From assembly GCA_037576195.1 (NCBI GenBank), contig CM075101.1:44888001-44952000 (forward strand): DNA of 64,000 nt. Direction: 5' to 3'. The notes beneath the pieces were generated by a model, which worked only from the letters and a program-made list of their open reading frames with translations, had not been told where the DNA came from and did no database searches. Of this stretch, positions 14,671 to 25,837 are shown piece by piece; positions within the stretch are counted from its first letter, which is position 1, and every line of letters begins with the position of its first letter. The DNA is from Phytoseiulus persimilis (lineage: Eukaryota; Arthropoda; Arachnida; Mesostigmata; Phytoseiidae). Position numbers and translations under genes: made by a program.

Positions 14671-15308
14671 CCAGAACACAATAGCTGACCGAGAGGGATA
14701 CGCCACACATTCAATGATAGTCAAGCCGCCTCACGCCGTGGTTCAATTTCGTGGAAGCCACGGAGGTTTCTCCTAGCGAGACGATTTTATGTCGTTGGCG
14801 AACGAACTGGATTCAACCCTCAAGTCTCTCCTGCTCAGCTGAAACGGTTTTCAGTCTGCGGGTGGTCAACAGTCACGGATGTTCGTATAGGTTCTCGGCT
14901 TCTAGTTCCTGAAACACGGAGGGTTTTCGCATGGCGAAAAGTCGTTCAACGCATTTCGCCTTCGTTTCGCATACAAGCGGATGCGTCTTTCGCAATCATT
15001 TTCTGGTCGGTTGCGAATACCTGCGTGCAGATCCGTGCACTTCCGGATTCCACCACTCTCGTCGTTTGCAGCGCGAGAATCAGTTCTCTCATCACCGCAG
15101 ACTTTATACTTGAAATTTTCCGAACCAACTCCTCCAGACGACACCTCGGACGCATTCGTCAGAGCCGTTTCATCGGATGTAATGCTCCCACATCCAATGT
15201 AACCTCATATGAGCAAGCGGAAACACAATTCTGAGAGCATCGTTTGCTCAACTGGAGGTTTTCCTCGGTCGACGTTCGCTAAACGTTGGCATTTTTCTCT
15301 ATTTACAG

Positions 15309-15404
15309 TGAATGGCGTGGATCGGATGATCCAATCGACGAAGCAAGCTCGTCATTGTGTCAACAGAACATGCGGAATGTGCCCGTCGGGGACGTACACC
15401 GGAG
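15309..15404 (+). CDS. Exon a of the GCC2/GCC3 membrane protein (first exon found)
   Basis: The acceptor follows a long pyrimidine tract ending in tttacag, and the donor is a perfect gtaagt at 15405. The exon is symmetrical (phase 1 in, phase 1 out; 96 nt). It encodes about 32 residues ending CVNRTCGMCPSGTYTGG, which is the start of a GCC2/GCC3 unit and contains a possible N-glycosylation site (NRT). Its last nucleotide, G, joins AT of the next firm exon to make an Asp codon. No start codon lies in frame at its 5' edge, so upstream coding sequence must exist. Confidence 0.75.
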
Positions 15405-15590
15405 GTAAGTGTCAATACCGTTAAGCAGACTACCGGTCCCTGAACGCTTCCGACAATCTGCGAATGTCAAATAACATCTTGGTCCGCCTCGGTGTGCCCG
15501 GTTTCCGTCTGTCATCACCGTGTTCTCCTGTGTGTCTACGCCTCCGCGATGGCCTGATTGTGAGTTGTTCGTGTGGTCGATGTTGGCCAG

Positions 15591-15746
15591 CAGGACTCTC
15601 GGACGAATCGAATCAAGCTTTTGTGTCCGGTTGCAGTGCTGACCCAACAAGATTTGAACAATGCGCTCCACGCGCAAACAAAAGCTGGAGTGTCTCGGAT
15701 TCAATCGAGGCTTGCGACGTGCATGGATATGAATGCATCAATACCG
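15591..15746 (+). CDS. Possible extra cysteine-containing exon of the GCC2/GCC3 gene
   Basis: An open frame of 156 nt after an AG (gttggccag) starts in phase 1 and ends in phase 1 at a weak donor (gtcgga). It could therefore be inserted between exons a and b without breaking the frame. It would add four cysteines, spaced roughly like an EGF-type module, and its end (HGYECINT) would run into DECSCC of exon b. Against it, the donor is poor, the pyrimidine tract is weak, and another frame here is also open. Confidence 0.25.
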
Positions 15747-16959
15747 GTCGGATGGACAATCGCAATCACCAGAGCATTCCATATTCAGTAGATCGGGGGG
15801 CTTATTCAAGGGAAACAACACGCGAAGGTATTCGGAGCCACACGGATGTCCGTGGTAGCTCCGTGGCAAACTTCGAATGAGATTTCGCTGTGGCTCAGCC
15901 AACTTTCGTCAGCAAGAGAAGTGAACTTTTGATGGGAGAAAAAATCAACACTCCCACTCCCCCCCCCATCCCTCAGCACAGCGCCCGCTTTAATGAACGG
16001 ACACCCGTGCGTTGTCTTCGGGCGGGTTCTCCGCCGATTCGACGTTGTAGATGAAGCCCCAAAGCTGCTCCGAGAGAGGAATGAGTGATTCGGGCTCGCC
16101 TCGGAAATGGGCCACTTCAGACGTCGGAATTCCCTAATGACGCGGAAGTCCGAGAGGTCTCTTCTTCACCTGCCACTTCTGAGGGTCTCTTCCCCGCCTC
16201 CGGGATTCCCTTTTTCGCGCAGGAGTCATCGACTTCAGAGCGAGCTTGATAGCTTCCGGGACATATCTCGAGAACCTCCGCGCCGCCGCGCTGAGAACCG
16301 GATACGTCACACCTGACACCTAATTGACTCGCGGGGCGTGCTCCGCATTTTTTTCTCGACACAAGCTCCCGGGAAGTTCCGGAGCCATAACAATTCTAGA
16401 GCTCGTTAGAATCTCTTCCGATTTATGCCACAGGCCGACAGCGAGTTCACTCCAGAGAGATAACAGGAGGAGTCGCCGGCGAATGAACAGATGTCACGCA
16501 GATTGACGCTGACAGGGGAATGACACGAGCTTGGCGTTGGGTCTTTCACCTTGTTAGACACAAGAATGTCTGGGTCTGTCACTCGAGGACAAATGGTTCG
16601 TTTGCTGCGATGTGCTCGCTGGATCTCGTTGTCGTCGTAGTCGTTGGAAACGAAGGATTTCACGAGAAATAGGACATCGGACACAGGAAAAATCATCCTT
16701 CCGCTGCTGCCGAGCTGTTTCATGTCCGCGACCTCAGCGCGTGCAGTTCCCGACACATAAATTCAGAGAGTTCACGGGTTGAGAAGATTAACGTTGAGTG
16801 CGGACCGGACATACAGTGCGTTGGGCGGTCGCCATTGCACGCTGCCTTGTCGGCGGGCGTAAAAGCGGCACAACAGCGAGGCACAACTTCCGTTCAATGT
16901 TTGATGAAACATCTGGGCGGAGTGCGTAAAAGATACACTCCTGCTAATAATATCAACAC

Positions 16960-17331
16960 ATGAATTTTTACGTGTTTGTGAGTGTCATCAGCGCCTGCTG
17001 CCTTTGTGTCGCGCATTCGATGGCGCTGTGTCATTTAACGTCGAGTATAATGTCCCGCTTGCAGTTTGATGAATTATTATTCCGGCTGGGAATCTTTCAG
17101 CAGATGGTTCACTGGGAGTTTTGTTTAGTCAACGCCATCACATCCCGACCCCGAACGAAGTCCCCGAGCGCTGAGATCAAGTGGATTAGGCCATACTCGT
17201 ACGATGGCCGATCTCTCGTAACTTCCAACCAGGCAGAGCGGTCTCACGAAGTTCCTCCACTCGAGGTGATCAGTTTCTCGCTGTGGGAGCTCCTCGAGCC
17301 TACTCGCGAGGCTCGATCTTCCCGGCCATGA
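16960..17331 (+). CDS. Open frame with a signal-peptide-like start, inside the large first intron
   Basis: A true ATG opens 123 codons. The first residues (MNFYVFVSVISACCLCVAHS) look like a signal peptide with a small-residue cleavage site, and more cysteines follow. The frame lies between exons a and b. It could be an alternative first exon or a nested gene, but none of its GT sites gives the phase 1 needed to join exon b. It resembles no family I know. Frames this long occur by chance, so this stays weak. Confidence 0.2.
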   Translation: MNFYVFVSVISACCLCVAHSMALCHLTSSIMSRLQFDELLFRLGIFQQMVHWEFCLVNAITSRPRTKSPSAEIKWIRPYSYDGRSLVTSNQAERSHEVPPLEVISFSLWELLEPTREARSSRP

Positions 17332-20300
17332 ATCAGCGGCATGAGATCGTTCCTGAGGGAGCAGGAGCATCACGACTCTGTTTTCAGAGATCGGTCGTTT
17401 CCGGCAACCTAAGGTTTTCTTCTTTCTGTTTGTCTACGGAAATCAATTGAACTCAACGTCTGGCGAGGGATCGTTGGTCTGAGAGCATTTTCGCGCTGGA
17501 ATAACAAAATCGGGTTGGAATTTCGTGACGTTGAGGCCGCAGTTCGATCACGTCCCTTTTTCAGGGACGTCACACATTAGATGGGCGTCACGATTCGAAA
17601 AGACTCCCGATAGCCGCGAGCCATTTGATGGAAGCGAAGCCAAAGCCAGGCAGCGGCAATATGTGTGCTTTTGGTCTCCCTCACGCTCAGCATGCGCGAT
17701 TCTACAATGAGCCCACGCTATTTTGGTCGATGATCGATGAACAACTGGAAGAGTTCAACGAGCCGAGTCGGGGCGAAAACAGGCATGTAGATTCTCTCGG
17801 TCGATGTCGATTCACAGGAGCCTCTCCGGCAAGTGTGGGGTTTTTCCGACGATGGCTCGATCGACTCCCAGGATTCCTTTGGATCGCAAAGCCTCCCCAT
17901 CCATTTGGCAGGGCCAAACGATGTGGGAGAGGACACGGGCTGAACGGTGCGAGCTCAACTCAGGGAGTGTCCACGCTGCTGATCCGCTTGTATCTCCTGA
18001 GCTCAGCATCGCCGTTCTCCGCGTTCATCGCGACTCCGACATGTATCGGATCCAAATCATCGACCCACGATATTCCTTCAAGCGTTGGAGAGTTTTCCCA
18101 GGCATTCATAGAGGTTTTAGAACTTCGTATCCTACCGCGCTGTGGATAACTCGCACAGAGGTTGTATCGGTGATGTCGTCCCGGATTTCTGGAAGCCCTG
18201 TGTTCAGACGAAGGAACGCCTACAAGATTCGGAATAGTTTCGAGACATCGACCGTGAAACTCTTCAGGAGCTCTCAGTTCCCGCGAGTTCTCACTCAGAG
18301 AAACTGAGTCAGGGCCCCCAAAATGCTCTGCGATCGTCATGAGGAGTCTAAGGCGGTTGACTCTCTTGTCACTCCATAATCAGATGGAATGATTCCGAAA
18401 AGCTGGTCCAACAAGCTCGCTGGCGAGGAACGAACGAGGCTCGTTCTGAGTTGGGCAAAATTGGATTTTCGACATCCCGATCGACCTCTTTGAAGTGCTC
18501 AAAAGTTGTGAGGAATGGTCTTGGAATCCAGATTCCACTTTGAGCCCAGCTGGTAGAACTACAGGCGCCGGGGAAACTCGCTACCCCGCAACCATTCGAC
18601 CTGAGAGCGATTGGAAAATGTGTTCCATATCGTACGTTCACTTCTCGCAAGAATTATTCAGCCGTGTCGACTCCTCGGGGAACTCTGACTGGTGTCTTGC
18701 TGAGCTTGCTGATCGCTGAATCAAGGGCGTCATGGCGGCGAACACACGCGGAACGACGGGCGAATTACGGCAGATGGCAAGTGCGTGAGACTTTGAACAG
18801 CTCATTCCGTCCCTTCGCAGTCAGTGTCAGAATATGCAAGTCGAAACAGCGTGCTTTGGTGAGATGCGTCGAGTCGGAACGAGAACTCTGCAAAAACCCA
18901 TCGGCTCATTTGGCATGCAGACAAGTGTGCTGCGTCTGCTGGATATTCGCGATCGTGGGAAATGGTAGCAACTGTCTCCGTGCTGCAGCTCCGGATGATG
19001 ATTATCAGTGAGATGAGCCGTCGGCCCCGAGGGCGCGTTTCTCTGTTTGCTCGTTCGGAATGGGAGCACATACCCAAATGCAGCCATTTGAATGAGAGGA
19101 TTCGCGAAACCTGCGACTCTCGCGAACCGAATGGGTGGGATCGATGAATGCGACGCTCACGCTCAGGAGCGGATGAAGCTCCTCAACCAACCAGGCGATG
19201 CCATTCCGGATAGGAAGCGTGTGGTGGATATCTTTCACTCAATCCCTCGCCCGGGCCCAAAAGAAAAAGCCCGACCTCACTGGCAACATTAGGCGCGGCT
19301 GACAGTTGTGAATATTTATCACGGCGCGGACCATCGCCACGGCTGGAGACGATTCAACATGTTCGCATGCGGTGACCGAAGACGCGGGTCCTCGGGCGGG
19401 TCAGATCGATATCAGTTCGCTTTACGCTGTGATCGAAATAGGTGAATCTGGGAACTAGGAGCTCGATGTGAAACTAAATTCTGACATCGCGGTCGTTCGA
19501 ACATCTCCGTTCCCGTGGAGTTATCCTCCCAGTGTGTTTGCATTCTGCGAACGCCGACGGGCGATTTCCCGAAAAATCCTCAACGCCGGGCGGTGTAGAT
19601 GGTTGAGATTCCGTTTGATTCAGTCGTTTTCGGAAGTATCATCGTTCAAGTTGTTTCCATTCTCAAAACTGGTAGGGTATTTCGCGACGATAGGCCGATA
19701 CATGAGAAGAGCGATTCGACCGATAGAACCTCCATGGATTGGAAGGAACTGGGAGTCCACCTAAAGCTTGGGAATACTATCGACCGGGCAAGGCATCAAG
19801 CCTCGCGAAGAGCACTGACGAAATGGGAGCTACCAACTGCGAACGCGGTTGAGCTCCCAACGGAACGAACCGTCGCCATCCGCGGACATAACGGAAAAAT
19901 TGGCGATTGCCCGTGGAACGGCTATTTTCTGCGGGATGTGATCCTGATAATCGCGTCGCGATTCATCATTCCTGCGGTTCTGAGTGTTGACGGAAAGGAG
20001 ATTGTCTGCTTCCTCCTGTCGCGCGAGACTGGGAAGCGTCCTGCGAATGTGATGCTCAAACTCCGCGAGAACACTTTCTTCGACGTTCTGAAAAACATAC
20101 AAGCTGGGAATACCGGCGTTGAACTCGGTCGCAGCTCTCATTTTCCTGTTCACTTGTCATTCGAGGAGAGCCAAGAGGGAAATTGGAGTTTTTGAGAAAC
20201 ATCCCTTCGGTGGATGGGCTGCATGAGGTTGAACAACTCAGCCATCCCATCCGGTAGCGCGGGATCTGGATTGACATGGATACATATTGCGCTCCCGCTT

Positions 20301-21740
20301 ACCTCGCGAGTAGGGGGAAAAACATCACGTTCAACATGGACGTTTCACTTCTATAGGAATTCAATGAATCTCCTCGAAGTTGAATCTCGACTTCCAGTGG
20401 AAGAAGCGTATCGATATTGCTCACTCTCACCATGCCTTCCATCGATAAACGCGGAATACAAAGAGTGACGGCAGGAGCCTACTGCCTCTTCGAGTAAAAC
20501 TCCGGGACGGCCACTCCCTCACGAGGGATAGAAATTCAGAAGGGAACAAGAACGATAACGTGATCGGTCACAGTTTGAAGCAAGACCTCATAACTCGCTT
20601 GTGGTGCACGTGCGCTGCTTGGAAGCGTTCCATGCCTCTCCAAAGTTCTGAGGCTAACTCCTAATAGAGTCGCAATCGCCAATGATTCGCTACCCGCCCG
20701 GCAGCTTAAGACGATCGCGGAGACCGAGGGATTATATCTGTTTTTCTGTAAGGCCAGACCACGACCAATTTCGTTGAATTACTTCCTAATCATGATCAGA
20801 TGCAGGAGTGACGCGTTGCTGCTCGTCCAATTAAGGCTCGGGCTGGCGTTTCCATGAGCCGGAGCTGGAATCGGGAGACGGAATTTCGCTGCGACCTGTG
20901 CAGCGGGGAGAATGATGAGGCCTGGGCGGGTTCTATGGATTTGGTGAGGAGCTTTCCAAGTGGTCATCTCCGTGAGAGGTTTGTACCGGGACTCTCCCCG
21001 CGAAAACTCAAGTTGGGCGGTGGAAACTGTGCATCAAACCTGGCTCGCTCGCAATGAACTCCATGAGAAAGCTATACTCCGTAGAACAGCGACGATTGAT
21101 GCTCTCGGTCCTCCTATGAAGTTCTGTGGTGTGTGTTATTGTGATCACCGTCGCCGTGGTTGGCTGTCAGGGAATATCGTTTCCCGGGGAGTCGTCAGCC
21201 ATGAGTTGCGGTCGAACTCGAGAAATCACTTCGCAGCCCTCTGTCAGCGCTTCGAGTTGCGTAGATCGCGAGCGAGAATGCGTCACAAGTCTGGGCAGAA
21301 ATCGAGAAAGTATGAGGTTATTGACCTTCGCTCGGCTCGATCCGCGGGACCTCACTCTCTCGGGGAAACATTTGTAGTCCACCAGACGAGCCGAGTCGCC
21401 ACTTGTCGCTTGGTTACGAGCTACGGAAAAACCCGAGCCCGTCGATACGCGTAGGATGTATGAGGCATTTCCGATCGTCATTGATCCGTCGAGTCCGCTT
21501 CAGACCATGTGTCTCGGAACCCTTGATCGTGTGTGGACTCACGCATCGACCGATACCTGACCTGTCGAAGGACGGCACGTCGAGGGGTCCTGCTGTTTAC
21601 ATGAACGCCAGGAGCTTGTGTCGAAGAAATTCATTTCGAAAACTAGTCTGGTGCAGCGAAGTTAATGAATGGAAAACTTCCTATCTGATCCCTCGCATTC
21701 TTGTGTATAATAAACAGTTTTCCCGTCGTTCTCTTTCCAG

Positions 21741-21930
21741 ATGAGTGCTCCTGCTGCATGAACAACGGGTATTGTCCATCACCAATAGGCTCGTTTTGTA
21801 AGAAGTGCGAACCAGGAACGTTTTCGTCTCAGCAAGGCCAAAAAACGTGCGAGCGATGTCCGAAGGGTTTCTTCGTGAAAGATTTGGGCGCAACTAAATG
21901 CAACAAGTGTCCACCAGGGACATTCTGCAA
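21741..21930 (+). CDS. Exon b: two GCC2/GCC3 cysteine modules
   Basis: The acceptor is ttctctttccag and the donor is gtacgt at 21931. It encodes 63 residues with 12 cysteines. The core pattern is CKKCEPGTFSSQQGQKTC, ERCPKGFFVKDLGATKC and NKCPPGTFC, that is, repeated CxxCPxGxF with 11-12 residues to the next cysteine. This is the hallmark of GCC2/GCC3 domains. The exon enters in phase 1 and leaves in phase 2, splitting an Asn codon with the next exon. This is the clearest protein family signal in the window. Confidence 0.9.
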
Positions 21931-22559
21931 GTACGTACACTCTTATGACGTAAGAGCGTCCTAGTGCAAATCCTCGACCCTCGATTCGCCAGCATCTATA
22001 AACATAGACTAATGTTGTCCGATAAGCCTCCCCCCCTCTGTGTCGTCTGTCTCCCCTTGAGCTGTGTCCACAACGCAGTGCGTCAGACGATAGATCCCGA
22101 TGAGGTCCCGAATATTCCGTGGGCGATGTCTCGGTTCCGCCTCCTGTCCCTGTCGCTATTCTATCCGATGATTTTCGCGATGATCCTCACGGAGGTCGTC
22201 TCGGAGCGGTCATGGGAATCGCGTCCCGAATCAAGGACGCGTCTCCTAGGACATTTTGAACCTGAGCTCGGTCATACCCTCCGATGCGTTCCTCGAGACG
22301 CTCGACCATGCGGTTAGACTCCTTGTTGGGGATTCCTGGAGAAACCATTCCAGCTGAGACGAATTCGGAATCGAGCGCTGTGCACGATGCGGATCGCTTG
22401 TTGGGAAACGCTGATTGCATCGAGCGATTCGATCCGCGACCTCAAATTGAAAGCCGAGCTCCGACCGTCTGGCAGAGAAATTCAACCGTTGCCATTGGGC
22501 TGGGGCATGAGTTGAACCTAATGATAATTTCGTGCCTTAATGGCTCTTCCACCTTGCAG

Positions 22560-22764
22560 TAGATTGGGGTGCACGGAATGCATATCATGTCCATCTGGAA
22601 CCGAGGCCCCATCTTCAGGGAAGTCGGAGTGTTCGCCGTGCCCACCTGGAACCATGAAGCCCCACGGTGGTCCAGGAAGCTGCATCCGATGTCGAAAAGG
22701 AGCCTACAACATCATCTACGGGTCGACTACATGTACAGACTGTCCCGCAGGGTACTTTTGCGAG
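22560..22764 (+). CDS. Exon c: three GCC2/GCC3 cysteine modules
   Basis: The acceptor is ccaccttgcag and the donor is gttagt at 22765. The first nucleotide completes the Asn codon begun in exon b. It then encodes 68 residues with the series CTECISCPSGTEAPSSGKSEC, CSPCPPGTMKPHGGPGSC and CIRCRKGAYNIIYGSTTC, ending CTDCPAGYFCE. The cysteine spacing continues exon b without a break, which confirms the splice. It leaves in phase 0. Confidence 0.9.
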
Positions 22765-23028
22765 GTTAGTATCCACGCTCATCGTCGTCTGAGTTGGAGA
22801 CTTTACGAGCGGTCCATCCCAGGCGACATCGGTGTCGTCGGAGATCAAACTGCCGATCGTGCGCGTTCACTCGAGAAACCCGCTCGGGTCGGCTCAGGGA
22901 GCGAGTTTGCGATCGAGCGGGAACGAATTTCGGGTCGCGAACTTCAATGCCGAAAGTATGAAACTGGGAGCGAGAAGATTTTCAAGCCAGTGGAGGGAGG
23001 AACAAAGAATTGACGTTAACCAGCCTAC

Positions 23029-23634
23029 TTGCCAGACTTGGCAATCATGTTAATGGACTCGCATTCGCTTCTCGCATCCAGAACTCCGGAGCGTGCATTT
23101 CATTCGACTCGGGGCCCATGGGCAGATGTTAGTTCCCGGCTGCTCCCGTCACAGAGGGCAGCAGGCGCCACGCTAAAAGCGGTGGCGATGCGTAATGCGC
23201 AACTTTGCTGCGGAGGTGCAAAGTGCCCTCCGTCGGAGGAAACTCTCAGAGTGCTCTTCCCGACGATGATCTCGACAAAAACCATATTCATAACCCTGGA
23301 TATGAGCGTGCACAGCTCTAGGGAATGTATGATATCCGAAAACATGTACGAATGCGCTTCAGTTTTTCCTCTCGGGCCTCATGTTGGAGTGTTGAAAATT
23401 TCCGAGCTCCTTGCACAGTTTGAACGGGGCCCGCTCATTGTGATTCAGCTTCTCGGCTTACCCGCTTCATCTGCGCAGTTGGCAGGCTGGTTGGATCGTT
23501 CCGGGCAGCGAGCTGCCTTGATAAGCAGTGAGAGCTGTCTTGTCAGCGACGCGTCATACGGGAACTCAACTTTCAAATCCCATCACTATGACGGGAACCG
23601 ATCCCATGGGAGCTCTAGGGCATCCTTAGTCTGA
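23029..23634 (+). CDS. 201-codon open frame inside the intron between exons c and d
   Basis: An uninterrupted frame with several cysteines and a hydrophobic stretch (GPLIVIQLLGLPASSAQL) sits in the 1.96-kb intron. I see no good acceptor and donor pair that would fit the phase 0 gap between exons c and d, and exons c and d already join well. It is either chance, a nested gene or an alternative exon. The first residue in this frame depends on where translation or splicing would begin. Confidence 0.15.
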   Translation: MPDLAIMLMDSHSLLASRTPERAFHSTRGPWADVSSRLLPSQRAAGATLKAVAMRNAQLCCGGAKCPPSEETLRVLFPTMISTKTIFITLDMSVHSSRECMISENMYECASVFPLGPHVGVLKISELLAQFERGPLIVIQLLGLPASSAQLAGWLDRSGQRAALISSESCLVSDASYGNSTFKSHHYDGNRSHGSSRASLV

Positions 23635-24721
23635 CTCCCACGGACTGCGCAGCCAGCGGCAAGTGTGATGCAGGGGGCGGATCCCTTTTTAGGTGTCCGA
23701 AACGATGACTGACTTAATGCCCTCCCCCTACTCCAATTCGCAACCTATGCGGAGCAATAGCGGATCCCTATGATGACTCGGTGGCGCATTGAGTCTTTCC
23801 CGCAGAAAACTGGATTGTCTCCTTGAAGTTGATGATTTGGAACAATACTCCGTTCGATACCGCCTCCCGGGTGCACTCTCCCTCAATAATTACGACATCA
23901 ATGCCTCGTTGAGGAGCTCTCGAGTCTGGATGTTTGCTCCGAATGATATTTGTTCATCCTTCCCTGGATGATATTTCGGAATAACTTTTGGATAGCACAA
24001 CATGCAACTCTGGCTGTGAAATGACGAGGGAAAGTTCGAGGCCCCTAAAGCCCTGATAGCACCAGAGCTGTTCACCCCTGCTCCCCACCTCTCTTCCCCC
24101 GCCCTCTTTCCGCCCTTGCTCCGTCCCACGCTTGTGCGGGCTACCGAATGGAAGCGGTCTGTCTATCCTGCTCGAATGGATGAAGTTCGGGAATTCGGCC
24201 GGGAAGCGATCTCTGTTGAATCAATGTCCGCATGGTCTTCCAAAAGCAACTTCTCGCTCTTGAGCATGATGGTTCGTGAGGAGAGCGACCGAAACCACTT
24301 TGGCTTGCCTGGAATAGGAACAACACTCGAGCGCTTCTGCCTTCAATGGAACGCGTTCGATCGCCGGAGGATTTTTTCCGATAACCGAGTATCGGGCTTC
24401 CGGTGGGAGTTGCGAAAAATTGAGATTCGATAACCAAATCCGCACTGGCCGGGTCCTCCAGGAGACAGCTGAGTTAGTCTTCAGACGGAAACTTCAGAAA
24501 GAGCAATTCCGTCTCTGGAGTGTAGTAACAAAAAGTCATGCGGCTCAGTACATCATTGCTCGCCCAGACGAGTTCGGCCCGAGCTTCGGAAAGTTTTCTG
24601 GCCGATTACAAACATCCGGACAGATACAGAAATCGAAGCTGATCCCGATTGGGGGGAGTTCCATGGAATTCTATCGGCAATGCCTGAGCTGATGACATAT
24701 AATTGAGACCACTCTTTGCAG

Positions 24722-24878
24722 CACCAGTGGCAAGCTCCAATAGAATGCCCTGAAGATTCGATCTGCCCGGAGGGGTCCTACAAGGCCATCGAGTGTAGGC
24801 CACCGCTTTACGCTAGGCAAAAGTATCAATGCTACCTGGCGGATCCAATCATAGCTCTCATCGTGTCTTCGATCATCC
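24722..24878 (+). CDS. Exon d: last cysteine module and start of the membrane helix
   Basis: The acceptor is ccactctttgcag and the donor is a perfect gtaagt at 24879. It enters in phase 0 and leaves in phase 1. It encodes HQWQAPIECPEDSICPEGS, then a further cysteine stretch (ECRPPLYARQKYQCYL), and then ADPIIALIVSSII, the first half of a transmembrane helix that is completed in the next exon. The layout of a last cysteine pair, a 20-25 residue spacer and then a helix matches the region just before the first helix in plant ABCG24/28-type proteins and other GCC2/GCC3 membrane proteins (family knowledge). Confidence 0.85.
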
Positions 24879-25097
24879 GTAAGTAGTTTTTAATACCGTG
24901 AGGTTTACTTCCAAAGTGAGCTCGGGCAGGGTGTGTTCTGTGATAGGCTCGGGGAACAAGCGGAGAACACTCTTTTGAGCTCATTTCCTGACAAACGGGA
25001 AGTCATTCCACTGTCTCTGTTGTCGTACCTCGAGCTTGTGGTGGCTTTTGGCAAGCCGTTGCGGCTGCCTACCTTCGCTAACGCCGTTTGTTTGCAG

Positions 25098-25237
25098 TGT
25101 CGACGCTCGGCGGCATGTTCGCTATCGCCCGTTATTACGTCCGCCAGACCCGACGTTACTCGGTGAACCAAGAAACGGCTTCCCTGATGCAAGCTCACAA
25201 CAACAGCCAGATGAATTCCACTCTATCCGGTTTCTGA
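25098..25237 (+). CDS. Exon e: end of membrane helix and cytosolic tail, stop TGA
   Basis: The acceptor is cgtttgtttgcag. The first two nucleotides complete a Leu codon with exon d, and the helix reads on through LSTLGGMFAIARYYV. An arginine-rich flank follows (RQTRRYS), as expected for the cytosolic side, and then a polar tail ending MNSTLSGF before TGA at 25235-25237. The stop may be genuine, giving a type I membrane protein with a tail of about 40 residues. Alternatively the exon may end earlier, at gtgaac or gtttct, and splice to more exons downstream. An open frame after an acceptor near 25643 would be phase-compatible with the gtttct option. Confidence 0.75.
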
Positions 25238-25643
25238 AGTCGAGCCACCTCCGATCCTCGTCTAAGCGTGCAAACCCTGGACCTCGTCCAAGCGATAGAA
25301 AGGCCTCCGAACCAAAATGGTCACGCCAAGCGACGAGAGTCGGGGGTGGACAATCGAAGCCATCCGGCTCCCAATAGAGTAGAATCACAAACAGCGAAGA
25401 AAAACGCAGTTAAATGACATCCAAGCATCCTGTGAAAAGAGAACAAACAATCCAATAACGACACACATCTCGACCCGAACTGTAAACCATGTAAAAAGCT
25501 ACTGCAGGGCGCCATCGTGTACAGAAGCAGCTCGAAACGGAAGGGGAACCACTGAGTTTCGCGGAACTCTTCGATGCCACTCCAGCGCCAAAGCTCGACA
25601 ATTTTTCCAATACTGATAAAGGCTGTCCTTGTCCCAGACATGT

Positions 25644-25834
25644 CGCAGCCTACTCTGCAAGTGTACTTTGTGTTCCTGTTGTGGCCAGACGTGGTGTCCG
25701 GCAACCGCCAGCTCTGTTTTGAGAGAGCGCGGAACATTCTCCTATCCATCGAAAATCAGAGCACACATTCGAAGCTGGTTCTTCAGCCCAGTGGTTCCTT
25801 CCGATTTGAGGTGGTCCTTTCCAGATCGGCTTGA
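25644..25834 (+). CDS. Possible continuation exon of the GCC2/GCC3 gene
   Basis: After the acceptor ccttgtcccag an open frame runs about 190 nt to a TGA. If exon e used the weak donor gtttct, phase 1 would join G to AC and read DMSQPTLQVYFVFLLWP, adding a second short hydrophobic stretch. A consensus gtaagt lies just beyond the TGA, at 25841, and is in frame only with a different, cysteine-rich reading of the same DNA. The two readings conflict, so at most one is real. Confidence 0.2.
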
Positions 25835-25837
25835 AGC

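Larger units (their letters stand above)
1..15308. other. Region without a recognised gene
   Basis: I found no family motif, tRNA or mobile element here. Open frames on both strands overlap each other, and their lengths (up to about 180 codons, for example 5152-5776 on both strands) fit chance in roughly 50% GC DNA. Two pure G tracts lie here, at 6721-6733 and 14652-14670. The missing 5' exons of the GCC2/GCC3 gene should lie in the right part of this region. Frames around 14900-15200 are open on both strands but show no diagnostic cysteine pattern. Confidence 0.5.
15309..25237 (+). other. Gene span (introns included): GCC2/GCC3 cysteine-rich single-pass membrane protein, 5' incomplete
   Basis: Five exons join in one reading frame: 15309-15404, 21741-21930, 22560-22764, 24722-24878 and 25098-25237. 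Together they are 788 nt, coding 261 residues plus a partial first codon. Junction phases agree at every step (1/1, 2/2, 0/0, 1/1). All four donors are GT (gtaagt, gtacgt, gttagt, gtaagt) and all five acceptors are pyrimidine-rich and end in AG. The product has repeated CxxCPxGT(Y/F) units of the GCC2/GCC3 (ephrin-receptor-like) type, then one hydrophobic helix and a short basic tail. The expected topology is ectodomain outside or luminal, tail cytosolic. The first exon starts in phase 1, so at least one upstream exon, presumably with a signal peptide, is missing. The 6.3-kb first intron may hide further exons. The family call is strong. The exact function is unknown: CRMP-like and ABCG24-like N-termini share this layout. 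Confidence 0.8.
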
